Assembly (NCBI GenBank): GCA_025201375.1
Contig: JAIWZP010000014.1
Coordinates: forward strand, 434,001-498,000
DNA from: Gongronella butleri
Lineage: Eukaryota > Mucoromycota > Mucoromycetes > Mucorales > Cunninghamellaceae
Reading direction: 5' to 3'
DNA length: 64,000 nucleotides
Below the pieces are notes generated by a model that did not search any database, was not told where the DNA came from, and saw only the letters and a program-made list of their open reading frames with translations. The translations under genes were made by a program, and so were the position numbers. Within the stretch, counting starts at the first letter, position 1, and each line of letters starts with the position of its first letter. Of this stretch, positions 8,997 through 20,302 are shown piece after piece.

Positions 8997-11791
8997 CTAG
9001 AATGTTTCTTCTTGGTTGGGGCAGTGGATGGTGTCGTGCGCACCGTGGATTTCACAATAATCGCAATAGACCTAGTTGTGAGAAAACGAGCATGTTTTTA
9101 GCTTGCCGCACGTGGATGACATTCTCTCTGTTTTTTTTTTTCTTCTGTACCTTTTTCGTCTTTTTGTAATTGCGGCATGTGAGCATTTCGTGGCCGTCCT
9201 CGTCGCAGAGTTCGCAGCGTTGACGCGGTGGTTCGAGAGAGGCTGCGGCGAGCTGACGCTCGAGACGCTTGACTTTTGCCTTTTCTTCCTCGAGTGCGGA
9301 TTCAAGGTCGCCCTGACCAAAGACATTACCCTCGACGATGGCCTCGAGGTCTGCGAGCTCCTTGCTGAGCTTTTGTATCTCGACTTGTTTGGCGGTCATG
9401 GCGTTGTCGTAGTCGAGTTTCTGCTTTTGCATCTGGTCCTGGAGTTTTTTGATGGATGATGGTGTGGCGGTAGCGGCAGTGGTGGGATCGTCGCCCATGG
9501 CGAGCATCTCGTCCATGAGGCGCATGCATTCTTGCTCCATCTGGTGGTACTGGTCCTTCCAATGCTGCGATTGTTGCTCAGCCATGGTCAATTGCTGCTG
9601 CAGCAAATTCGGGCTTGCATCGACAGCACTGGAGGAAGAGGACGAGGACAAGGAAGCACCCATGCTTCCTGCTGCAGCGGCATTGGCGGCAGCATTGGCG
9701 GTATTGGCGGGGGATGGCGATGTTGGCGATGTTGTTGCGGCCGCCAATTGAGAAAGCTTTGTCATGGCATCACGCCATTCCTTTTCCATGGAAGCGTGCG
9801 ACACCCTTAGTTGGTCCAATTCGTCCTTCATCTTTGCGTGGGATTGAGTGGTGGCATCGGTTTCCTCCATGAGACGGCGCTTTTCAGCGAGTTCATTGGC
9901 GAGGTCTTTTTGCAATTGTTGGTACTGGGCTTCCATGTTGTGTTGATGGCGGCGTTGTTGCTTGGCATCTTCGCGGAGGGCGTCCATGTCGTGCACCAAT
10001 TGACGCATCGCATCACGTTCATTTTCGAGTTGTGTCATGGTGATGTCCAATTGCTCCTCGAGGCGCGTCTGCTGGTGTTTTGAGGTGGTTGTGGTGGCTG
10101 CGGACGAAGCGGTGATGGCGGAAATCGTCGATGACACAAGATCGTCGTCGAAATCGAGCTCGTCAAAGCTGTGCAGCTGCTTTTTGAGCTGTTCAAGGGC
10201 GGCCTGTGTCTGCTGCAGGCGCAAGTCCCGTTCGTCCAATTGACGTGCGTGTTCCATCCTTTCCTGGTGTAACGACAATTCGTACGCGCGCAATGTCTCG
10301 AGACTCGTCTTTTGCACGGAATCGCACTCCTTTTCCAAAGCGGCGGTGGTGTCTTTTTCTTGGTCCAATTCACGTCGGAGAAGGTCGATTTGGCTGGCGT
10401 GTTCGCTGGCACGTTGGTCGCGTTCCTGGGTCATGGTGGCGACTTGGGCCTGAAGAGAAGCGACCAATTGCTCGAGTTTCTGGATGCGGCGCGAGGATTG
10501 CTCTGCAGCGGCATGGTGGTCGGCACGCTGCGCTGCTTGCGACTCGTGGTCCTGGATCGATTGGGTCATTTCCGCGATGGTGGCCTCCAATCGGTCAACC
10601 TTGGCTTGCAATTGCTGAATGTGGCGCGTCTTGTCCTCGACTTGCAGCGCATAGCTCTCCTTGGCAGAGACAAGGCGCTCAAAGGCGGCATCCTTGTGAT
10701 TGACTTTTTCCACAAGGTTGTCGCGCTCGCGTTGGATCTTTTGCATCATGTCGTAAATGTGATGCAATTCTTCCTTTTTGATTTCATTGCTATTGCTATT
10801 GGTCATTTGATGGTTATTGTTGTTGCTTGTGCTGCTGCTGGGCGGTGTGTAGGCATTGGACGATGCCGACGACGACGACGATGACGATGCAAACTCGTCG
10901 GCAAGATGGTGCGACGCCGACGACGATGCCGACACACTTCCTCTGGTTGTCGGGCTCGTGGACGATTTTTGCTGGGGTGTGGATGGTGTCGGTGGTGGTG
11001 GTGGCGTATCAATGACATGGACATTGCTTGCGATGCGCACGGCCGACGCGCGTTTGGCAGGCGCGGTCGAGATGGAGCGTCGTTTATTGTTGGCATGAGC
11101 AGCGGTGGGGCTCGGGCTGCTATTGACGGCCGGCGATGCTGACGAGCGACCTGTTTGTTGTTGTTGTTGTTGCCTACTATGGTGCGATGCGCGTCGATTG
11201 CCGGTGGGCATGACGGGCACGGCCGGCGACGCCGATGATCGCGCCATTGGCATGATTGGCACGTTGGACGGCGGACGCGTCGGCAGCGACGACTTGTTGC
11301 TGGGCTGGCGCGCAGGAATCGACCGTTTCATGGCCGTTGGCTGGGGCACATTACGCGTCGACTTGCTCGGTCGCGAAGGTCGCGGCGCGCTCATGGCCAT
11401 GACCTTGCCCGCGAGAATAAACAACCCGCGTTGCGGTGGGCATTGGAAGTAGCGCACTCTTTTGGGAGAAAATGAAAGAAAAATGAGAAAAAAAATTGCT
11501 TATCTTTTGCCAATGATTGAAAAACTCGTCCTTTTTTTTGCTAATTTACCCTTTGACCTCGCCGTCATTTTTGCCAATGTCGTCGTCGAGCTCGATACCG
11601 GCCCATATGCCAGGCTTGAATTGGGTTTCGCCGCGGAAACGCAGCGTGCCCCTGATATTCAGCGTGGGTATGAGCACACGGCAGCCGATCGTCAGCGGAA
11701 TGGGCTGCTGCTGCACATCGGGTATCCTTTCATCGAAGCTTTGCTTCCTGCTGAGGGGGTTCGAGGGTGGATATCGTGCGGCGGTGGCCAT
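8997..11791 (-). CDS. CLIP-170-type microtubule plus-end tracking protein with CAP-Gly, coiled coil and two zinc knuckles
   Basis: Three exons on the minus strand: 11550-11791, 9151-11458, 8997-9071, coding 874 residues. An N-terminal CAP-Gly domain spans about residues 35-105 (GIWAGIELDDDIG, then GKNDG, then VRYFQCPPQRGLF across intron 1). A Ser/Thr/Pro/Ala-rich basic linker follows, a microtubule-binding feature of this family, and then a coiled coil of roughly 500 residues. The C terminus has one Cys/His knuckle (CELCDEDGHEMLTC) before the last intron and a second (YCDYCEIHGAHDTIHC) after it, ending in EETF. Tandem knuckles and an EEY/F-like end are the CLIP-170/Bik1/Tip1 signature. They bind dynactin and the CAP-Gly domain itself. 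Predicted role: regulating microtubule plus ends at cell tips. Confidence 0.9.
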
Positions 11792-12615
11792 AGGGAGACT
11801 GAAAAAAGCAAATGGTCAGGGGTGAAGGGCAAAAATAAAAATAAAAGGACAAAATATAAAAGCGAGAGAGGTTGCGACAGGAGCGACAGTCGAGAAAAAA
11901 AAAAAAGGGTTGGTATATAAGCGAAAAAAAAAAAGAAAAAGAGAGAAATTGGGAAAAAGAAAAAAAAAACAATGAAATTCACTCGTGGCCACTGGCTTTT
12001 TGCTTTCAGGATCCATTTTTTGCCAGGCCCTTGTGTCACCTGAACACAACACTTTTTTTCGCTTGATCACATTGTCGATGGACCTCAATGTTGCGTCTTC
12101 ACACACCAGCTTCCTTTTCCATCCCTTCAAGTGAGCAACGCACATGGACCCTCTCCCATTTCAATGCAAAAACACGATGCATGACGCGCCTCACTTCAAG
12201 CCAGCCTAAATCCCAGCCAATTGGAAAGAAAAGAAAGAAAAAAAAAGGGACACCAAGAGCGGGGAGCCTTGTCAGCAATCAATGTCGACAAAACGGCCCT
12301 CTTTTGGTCTTTTTTTTATTTTTTTATTCATGATGCTTCATGGAAATGATGAAAAAACTTCCGTGGAGAGCAAAGAGACAAAAAAATTGTGTACAATAAC
12401 AAAAAAAAAGGGGGGGGGCTAAAAACGAGAGGGAGATGCAAACAAGGGGTGAGGGGTGGGTGGAGAGCGAGGGGGGATGGTGGTGAGTGGCCATCAGGGG
12501 GCGTGAGTGGCAAGCTTTGCGCGTGTGAGTGTTCGTGAAATTGGAGCGAGAGAAATTGTGTGAATTGAGAAAAAATAAAAAGGGTGAAATGACAACAAAC
12601 AAAACAAAGATTTTT
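11792..12615. other. Spacer
   Basis: No gene recognised. There are A/T- and GA-rich tracts, and GA-rich DNA at 12415-12500. It contains the upstream region of the CLIP-like gene and the 3' flank of the coiled-coil gene. Confidence 0.55.
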
Positions 12616-13221
12616 CTATGTACAAAAGGGTGGAGTGGTTTGGCCACCTGCCAGAGGTGGTGCTGATTGTTGCTGCTTTGGATCAAAGACCATGGTGGGA
12701 GGCGACTGGCGCAGGGGCAGCTTTGCCATGATGTTTGAAAAGGGGCGTGTGCGTGGCGGCTCCTCGTCTTCTTCTTCATCCGAAAGCTCGTGTTGATCAT
12801 CGGACGAATCCAGGTCCATGATGAGTGTCGGCTTATCGTCATTCATCTGGCGCTGCTGCTGCAACAGCAATTCCTGCTGGCGCATCATGGAAATGCCAAG
12901 CATCTTGATACGCAGATAAGCACGTTCAAGCTCCATCTGCGTTTCTTGCAGCGTCGTCTCCTTTTGTTGGGCGATTGTCTTGAACGCATTGATTGTGTAT
13001 CGCGCAAACGACAGCTCGCGCTCAAGGTGCCTGTTTTGCTGGCTCAAATACGCATTATCGATCTCCATGCGCGTCATTTTGCCCTCCATTGATTCTGGCA
13101 CTAGGTTGAAAAAGAATGGTGCGTGTGAGTTGTCTTGTATTTCCTTTTTCCCATTTTTCATTTTTTTTTTCTCACCTTTTTCCAAGTCCAGCTGTTGGAA
13201 TTGATGGGTCATGTCGTTCAT
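12616..13221 (-). CDS. Small coiled-coil protein with acidic tail, unknown function
   Basis: Two exons: 13176-13221 and 12616-13100, coding 176 residues. The intron joins LDLEK to VPESMEGKM in phase 1. Residues ~25-115 form a Gln/Glu/Arg-rich heptad-like helix (QQKETTLQETQMELERAYLR). A short acidic stretch follows (DSSDDQHELSDEEEDEE) and then a Pro/Gln-rich end. No catalytic motif or membrane segment is seen and I recognise no family. The opposite-strand frames are less coding-like. It could be a scaffold or adaptor subunit; that is a guess from shape only. Confidence 0.6.
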   Translation of the reverse strand: MNDMTHQFQQLDLEKGEKKKMKNGKKEIQDNSHAPFFFNLVPESMEGKMTRMEIDNAYLSQQNRHLERELSFARYTINAFKTIAQQKETTLQETQMELERAYLRIKMLGISMMRQQELLLQQQRQMNDDKPTLIMDLDSSDDQHELSDEEEDEEPPRTRPFSNIMAKLPLRQSPPTMVFDPKQQQSAPPLAGGQTTPPFCT

Positions 13222-15016
13222 TTTTTTTTTAAAAAAGTAGAGTGTAAAGGTATCGTTTCAAGGTGGGGGATGAGAGCAAATGGAGCAAGGTGTGTATGAA
13301 TAAAATGTATAGACAAAAAGGACAATCAAACAGGCCAGCTGTTGAACAACAAAAAAAAGGGATAAAAGAAGAGAAAAAAAGAGGTGCTTTTCTGGGTCTG
13401 CTCCCTCCCCCCTTTTTCATTTACACTTTTTTTTTGTTGTTGTCGATCGGAGTTGGGGCCACGGCGGCCAATCAATGCGGTGCATGAACGATGGCCACCA
13501 TGCGGTGGGTCTGGAATAAAGCCAATTAGAACAAGGCCATGTTTCAAGCCAGGGCAACCACACTCTGCCATTTGCCACGTCCCAAAGCTCTCCTTTTCCT
13601 CGTCCGACGTCATTTTCTTCCATTGTTCCATTCTGCACGCCATTCTGGAAAACGCTGGTTGGTCCGGTTTAGCCAGTGGCAAAAAAAAAAGATGGCCTGA
13701 TGGCCAAGTTTTTTTTTTTTTTTATTCCTTTTGGTCAAAAGTGGATGGTTTTTCGAGTGTGTGTGTGTGTGGCGCGCGCGCGCGCCCTCATCCCCCATTA
13801 AAAAAAAAAAAAATAGGCAAATTAGGGGGGTTGAGGACCCGCGGTCGTCGGATTGCGGTGGACTTGCAACAGGTAAGATGCGGGTGATGGTGAGACAAAC
13901 TTCATAAAAATGAACAACAAAGCCATTTTTGGGGATCTGCACAGGACAATTGGCGTGCGCTTGGCTCCAATCAAGGTTTTTTTTTTGTTTGCCATTTTTT
14001 GGTCCTGCGGACCTTTGCCAAATGCAAGCCTTAATCATTGCATTGGCCTCTTTTTTAGCATTTTTTCGTCTCTTTTTGCGGCGCTTTTTGCTAATGAAGG
14101 GTCGTTGCCCGCTCTTTTTCTTTTCGCGCTAATGGGTGAGTGAAAACACACTAGGGGGACACGCGCCTCGATCCGGTCCCACGTCATGCCGGAAGCTTGA
14201 TTGGCTGACGCGCAATTAGGCACGGCGAGCAAAGGGGAGGCGGGGCGCGGACTCATGGGTCGCACAAAAAAGGCACCCATCTCCGCCGCTTGCTCGTCCT
14301 TTTTTTTTTTTTTCAGCCGCATTTGGTGTTCAAGGAGAGAACCTGGGAACTTGTGTGAGAGCAAGGAGAGGGGGGGGGGTCAAGCAGCACAAAAAATGTG
14401 AGGGATGGATGCTAAAAATAAAGCGATGACGGGCGCAAATCCTTTTTTTTTTTTTTTTACCGGTCCTCTTTGGCCCACTTGGTCTCCCTCCCTTGTTTCC
14501 TGAGGTAGCACGGATAGCGTGCGCGTGTTTGTGACATGAGACGTTGGCATTGATCAGCATCCGGGCCAACCTGTCGCCAAAAAAGTCACGCCATTGCCTT
14601 TTTAGCTGCGCACTCTCTCTCTCTCTTTTTTTTTTTTTTTTTTTTTTTACGACTCTCTTATTTTCTGGGCCAGAACTTTACAATGCAGCCAAGGCACACA
14701 CACACACTGGCTCGGGTGCATCAAAAAAAGTGCCTCGCGATCCCGCACACACACGCGTTTTTATGCGTTTTGTTGTTTTTTTTGAACTTCTTTTGAAGAT
14801 GGCCCGCTCACGCGCTCAAAGCACCAAAACGAAATCTTCATTGCCTCCTTTTTTTTTTTTTTGATTTTCACACTGCTGCTCGCCTATTTTATCCTTTGCT
14901 TGACGAAAAGTGCATGACTCCTTTCCCTTTCCAGTGTTGGCCAGGCAATTGGAATCGCATCCTCCGTTGCATTTCTCTCTCTTTTTTTTTCCCTCTCACT
15001 TTTTTTGTTTTCCATC
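13222..15016. other. Long low-complexity spacer
   Basis: About 1.8 kb of alternating T runs, A runs, a GT/GC simple repeat (13756-13785) and CT-rich or CA-rich patches (14615-14650, 14695-14705). Short frames here translate to Phe/Lys runs and are not credible. It contains the upstream region of the PAK gene. Confidence 0.6.
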
Positions 15017-18000
15017 ATGTCTGCAACCAAGGAATATCGTAAGACTGTGCTCCCATTGGAAAGACTTCTAGGCTAAAAAGCGAGAGGTGGCATCAAGGCT
15101 GAACATTGACTCTTTTTATGTTTTTTTTCGTTTTTGACGCAAGTAGATGAGAATCGACATTCGTTGTCACGGCGCTCGCTCGTGAGTGTGCTCCATCCGG
15201 CGCCCCAGGCGCAACGGCAATCGATCAAGCCGTACAAATCGAGCCCGTCGCTTTCGCGGCACTTTTCGCTCGGGCCAAAGAACACGGTGACGAAATTGTA
15301 CAATACGAGCAACGCTATGCCGCCATTTCAACCTCAGCACCAACAGCACAATGCACATTTACGCTACAGCGGCAGCAGCCAGACGACTTTGATGATGGAT
15401 CGCCACGCAACGACAAGGGCCACCGTGCATTCGCTGGCGTCGACTCTCGTGAAATCACCCACTGACAATGGGCACCAGCAACGATTGCCAAATACGTCGA
15501 CGACATCGCTTGCGGCGGCGTCACTCTTGCGTGGCGAGGCCCAGGTCTATCCATTGGGCAAGCCAAAGGACCGCACGTCACTCAAAGGAGTGCTTGACAA
15601 GCTGGTCATTGGCGTCTCTGGTAAGGGGAGAGCAACTCCAATTCAGGGAGAGAGGGGAGAGCGGATCAAATCCCATGGACTGAGAAAAAAAAAAGGGGGA
15701 TAATCACATCAAAAAAAAAAACAGAAAAAAATTAAGAAAAAAAAAGAAATCACATTGACAACTGGGTTTGTGTTGCCCCCTCCCTTGCTTCCCGTTCAAA
15801 TTAGATATGCTTTCGAACCACAGTGGACCCAAGCCAGCATCGGATATCTCGCTGCCTTACAACACGAGACATGTGACCCATGTCGGCTTTGACGCCATGA
15901 CGGGCGAGTTCACGGGCCTGCCCAATGAGTGGCTCGTGCTACTGCGCTACAGTGGGATCACCAAGAAGGAGCAGGAGCAGAATCCACAGGTATGGGAGTA
16001 AACAAGGGGCGTGCGCACCCAATTGACTCCAACTGCGCGCTTTTGACGTGTTTTTTTATTTCCTTTTCCTGTTTTTCTTCATTTTTAGGCCGTCATTGAT
16101 GCGATTGAATTTTACCAAGGAGCGCGCGGGTTGGACGAGGGCGTGTGGTCCAAGATCCCCAAGATCCCATCCATGATCCACGTGCCTGAACGCAAGCCCA
16201 TGGACCTGACAAAAACCGCGACGTGGAAACGCTGGTCACGCATTGGCCGCTCAGATAAAAAGGACCGCCCGCCCATCCCCAACCAGCGCCATACTGTCTA
16301 TGCTGTAAAAAAAAAAAAAAATCCAAGAGATTTTTTTTTCGATTGTGGCTCATTTTTTTTATTTTCACTCGTTTAGCCCAATGTTACTGTGATTCCGAAT
16401 GCGCCGCTCGGTAAAATGCACATGAAATCGCGTGTTTGTCACTCATTTTTCTTTGTAGAGTCCTTGCAGGAAGCCATGGCGCAGAGTGCGCATATGAATG
16501 AACGCAAAAAGAACGCGTCGCCCAAAATCTCGTCATCGACGCCGATTCGCAGCGCCGCTCCCGATGAATGGGAAGAACAAGACGTGCCTGTGCCGCCTAT
16601 CGCAGCAAATGAAGAAACCACAGCCGCGTCGACGGCTGAAAACAACGAATTGGACGAATTCGGCGCGAACGACAGCCCTCCAATGCCAATCACGGCGCAT
16701 TCGCCAATGCCGGTGGCTTCGGAACGCGAAATCGAAGCCATTGGCACGACTGCACCAGCTCAGGGCACGATCGCGTCACGAAAATCGGTACCTTTGCCCA
16801 AGCCATCGACTTCCACGAGCGCCAAGGCCGCTATTGCTCAACAAAAAGACGGCGACAACGACGACGGCGACGGCGACAACGAAGCACAGCCCGTCATCAA
16901 GCGCCGCTCGTCCAAGGAGCGCAAGCAGGCGGCACTCAAGGACGCCGAGGTGCTCAAGCGACTCGAAGACATTTGCTCAAAGGTGGACCCCTCCGCCATC
17001 TATACAGACATGGTCAAGATTGGCCAGGGGTAAGCCAAAAAAAAAAAGAGGGGGGCGAAACGCGTAAAAAATGGACAAAATCCGTGAAAAAAGGCAAAAC
17101 GCGTGAAAAATCCATTTCCTCCAACGTTTTTTTTTAATAGCGCGTCCGGTGGTGTGTACACGGCACACCAGGCAGGGGCCAAGGAGCCTGTGGCGATCAA
17201 GCAGATGAATTTGCAGCAGCAGCCCAAAAAAGAGCTGATCATCAACGAGATTGTGGTGATGAAGCAAAGCAAGCACCCGAACATTGTGAATTTCATCAAC
17301 TCGTACATCTGGAAGGGCGACCTGTGGGTGATTATGGAGTACATGGAGGGCGGCAGCCTCACAGATGTCATCACATGCAACATGATGACCGAGGGCCAGA
17401 TTGCCGCCGTGTGCAAGCAGGTTTTGCGTGGACTCGAGCATCTGCACGGCAATGGCGTCATCCATCGCGATATCAAGAGCGACAATATCCTTCTCGACAT
17501 GCATGGCGGCATCAAACTGAGTATGTTTTTAATCGTTTTCTCTCTCTCTCTCTCTCTCTTTTTTTTTTTTTTTTTTTTTTTTGGTAGGTGTGTTCCCTTT
17601 TTCTGATCCGCGTTTTTTTTTCTTGTTAGCCGACTTTGGCTTTTGTGCACAATTGAACGACAGCCAGGCCAAGCGCACCACGATGGTCGGCACGCCATAT
17701 TGGGTAAAAGGAAACTTTGATCCCATGGATCAGAAAAAAAAAAGTGACATTTCATGGGAACTCGATGGCTCATGGACATCCAATCGCGATTTTTATTTCT
17801 TTTTCATGCTTTGCAGATGGCGCCCGAGGTAGTGAAACGGTCGTCCTACTCATTCACCGTGGACATTTGGTCCCTGGGCATCTTGTGCATTGAAATGGTC
17901 GACGGCGAGCCGCCCTACCTGAACGAGAACCCGCTGCGCGCGCTGTACTTGATTGCGACCAACGGCACGCCCGAGCTACAGAACCCAGAGTCTCTGAGCG

Positions 18001-18152
18001 ACACGTTCAAGGCCTTTTTGGCGCAATGCCTGCAAGTCGAGGCCGACAAACGGCCAACTTCCTCGGAATTGCTCGCCCACGCGTTCCTGGAAAAGGCCGA
18101 TCCGCTGCGCTCGCTTGCGCCCCTGATTCGCGCAGCAAGGGAAAACATTTGA
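15017..18152 (+). CDS. PAK/Ste20-type protein kinase with CRIB domain (no PH domain)
   Basis: Nine exons: 15017-15038, 15147-15620, 15805-15989, 16089-16304, 16377-16410, 16459-17029, 17141-17520, 17630-17703, 17817-18152, coding 763 residues. The CRIB motif ([16 protein letters not shown], about residue 180) binds Cdc42/Rac-GTP. A variable Ser/Pro linker follows, then a complete Ser/Thr kinase domain from about 494. Visible kinase elements are the Gly loop (GQGASGGVY), VAIKQM lysine, HRDIKSDN catalytic loop, DFG (spliced across intron 7), GTPYW and MAPE. No PH domain precedes the CRIB, so it resembles Ste20/Pak1 rather than Cla4. Expected role: polarity, septation or mating signalling downstream of Cdc42. 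Exon 5 is only 34 nt. Pyrimidine-rich DNA lies just before the ATG. Confidence 0.93.
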
Positions 18153-18676
18153 CCAAGCGGATCCTCGCCTCTCATTCGCCAAGCATGGCAAAAGATTCTA
18201 CCCCGTCATTGCGCGTCGCTCATTTGTCAATTTCTTATTTGCTTCTTTGCCTTGATTTTTTTTCTTTTGTTCATCAAAGCAATCCCTATACCTCATTTTT
18301 TTATTCTAGCTTTTTTCCCCTCTCTTTGCCTTAATTTGTTATTAAATAATGTCTTTTTGTCATTTCCATGCCGACCCATTGAAAGTGTGCAAGCTTGCTC
18401 GGTCAGCGCGCTCAATAAAAAGATACAAAAATGCGGGGGAAACCTTAAAACGGATCATGGTCTTCGGGTATTTTAAACCACAATGGCAGCCCTAAAAAGA
18501 GCAAAAAACCCGCCCCGCACCCCCCGTGGGACGAATCTGGTAAAAAGCCCGGGAAAAGAAGAAGTTTAGACTTTTTTTCCTCACACAGGGGAAAAGCTAT
18601 AAAAGAAAAGGGAGTTGCTTGTTTGTTTGGTCCCTTTTTTTTATTATTTTTTTTCCCATCCGTGACTCATTTATCC
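18153..18676. other. Spacer between PAK and DUF1479 genes
   Basis: No gene seen. It holds the PAK 3' flank and, at its right end, a TATAAAAG promoter candidate. Confidence 0.6.
18598..18605 (+). promoter_or_regulatory. TATA-box candidate of the DUF1479 gene
   Basis: TATAAAAG lies 79 bp upstream of the ATG at 18677. The same octamer sits about 60-80 bp upstream of two other genes here (28443 and 62531, minus strand). Confidence 0.5.
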
Positions 18677-20302
18677 ATGTTCCAAGCCGCGACCAAGAAA
18701 GCCAAGGGCGATATTTCGTCTGTTTTTGCCCAATTGGGCGGTAGCAAGCCGGTGCTTGAGCCGCGCTTTGTCGAATTGAAGAAGCAGATTGCCGGCGACA
18801 AGCGTGCGGCGCTGCAGCAGTCGTTTGAGCGTCTGCAGGTGGCGTTTGAAAAAGAGAATGCCGAGATCAAGGAGCGCGGCAGTGCGGTGATTCCCGAGGT
18901 GACGCTTGCAGCCATTGAAGCCAATGGTGGACTTGTGCCTGACGCCATTGCTGCCGAGGTGCGCAAGCGCGGTGTGCTTGTGATCCGCAACGTGGTGCCA
19001 AAGGAGGTCGCCGAGGGCTACAAGCGCGACATTCAACAATACATCAACAAGCATCGCGCCCACATGGTCGGATTTCCCGAAGACAACCCGGCCGTCTGGG
19101 AAGTCTACTGGAGCAAGGCACAAATTGCTGCGCGCGGCCATCCGCGCTTCGCCACGGCCGCCACGGCCGTTAGCCGACTTTGGCACACCGCCGATGATGC
19201 CACACCCGTCGACCTGACCAAGAACCTCGCTTATTGTGACCGCCTGCGCATCCGGCCTCCCGGCGATTCCAAATTCGCCCTCGGTGGCCACATCGACGGC
19301 GGCTCCGTTGAACGTAAAAAAAAAAAAAATTGACTGAAATCAAAACGGGGCGTAATGTAAGGTTTTATTCATTTTTTTTTTTATGATATGATATAATAGG
19401 ATGGGAAGACCCCGAGTACCGACGCTGCTACACCAAGATTTTTGATGGCCAATGGGAGGTAATTGGGCAAAGAAAAAAAAACGGGACGACTTGTGCTTAT
19501 TTTTGCCTTTTTTTTTTGTTCTCGGTAAGGATTATGATGCGTTTGATGTGACACATCGTTTGGAGGCCGAGATGCAGCTGTATGACAGTCCTGGCGGATG
19601 TTCCATGTTCCGCATCTTCCAAGGCTGGCTGGCCATGTCGTCCATTGAGCAAGGTGGCGGCACGTTGCGCGTCAGCCCATTGATCAAGGAACCCACCGCC
19701 TATTACTTGCTCAAACCGCTCCTCGAGGAAAACATCAACGAACCCGAGTTCTTGGGCGCATGGCCCGGCCGTGCGCATGACATCACCGACGAAAATCACA
19801 AGCCCATTCTCGATTCCATGGTGTCCGTGCCTGCCGTCGAGCCCGGCGATGCCGTCTTTTGGCATTGCGATACCGTCCACGCCGTCGAACCCAAGAACAA
19901 CATGGATCACGACTCGTCCGTCTTGTACATCCCATCCACACCCGTAAACACGAAAAAAAAAAATTGCAAAAAAAAGAGAAAAAGATAAAAAAAAAACAAG
20001 GCGCAGCGCGTGCCACCTCAATTTCCCACCATCTCATTTTTTTTTATTTGGTCCCACAGATGTGCCGTCGCAATTCGCTCTTTTTGAAGCAGCAGCGCGA
20101 CCACTTTGAGCGCGGCTTGACACCCCCCGACTTTCCCGACAACAATTGCGAAGAAACGCTTGCGGACCGCGCCACACCAGAGACCATGGACACGCCCCAG
20201 CGGCAGAGCATGGGCTTTGCGCGCTTTGACGACGACGACGCTGCACTGACGGACGGTCAAAAGAAGGCACAGCAACAGCACAATGAAATTCTCGGACTCT
20301 AA
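18677..20302 (+). CDS. DUF1479 family protein, Fe(II)/2-oxoglutarate oxygenase-like
   Basis: Four exons: 18677-19313, 19400-19458, 19530-19943, 20060-20302, coding 450 residues. It matches my recollection of the DUF1479 (YbiU-like) family: PEVTLAAIEANGGLVPDAIA, then GVLVIRNVVPKEVA, then HIDGGSVERWEDPEY, then FRIFQGWLAMS, then FWHCDTVHAVEP. The H-x-D pair in GGHIDGG and the distal His in DTVHAVEP could form the 2-His-1-carboxylate iron site of 2OG oxygenases. The substrate is unknown. I chose the ATG at 18677 over an upstream frame start at 18623, because the extra residues are Phe-rich translated spacer and a TATA box sits at a normal distance. The C-terminal ~35 residues are acidic and polar. 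Confidence 0.85.

Noticed and set aside
9052..9150. Unspliced C terminus of the CLIP-like protein
   Set aside because: It ends in Lys-rich spacer-like sequence; splicing 9072-9150 restores the second zinc knuckle and EETF end.
13384..14132. Several open frames between the coiled-coil and PAK genes
   Set aside because: They translate to Phe/Lys runs from homopolymers, with no splice continuity or motifs.
18623..18676. Upstream in-frame extension of the DUF1479 protein
   Set aside because: It translates to a Phe-rich run from spacer T tracts; the ATG at 18677 lies at a normal distance from the TATA box and starts the conserved-looking protein.
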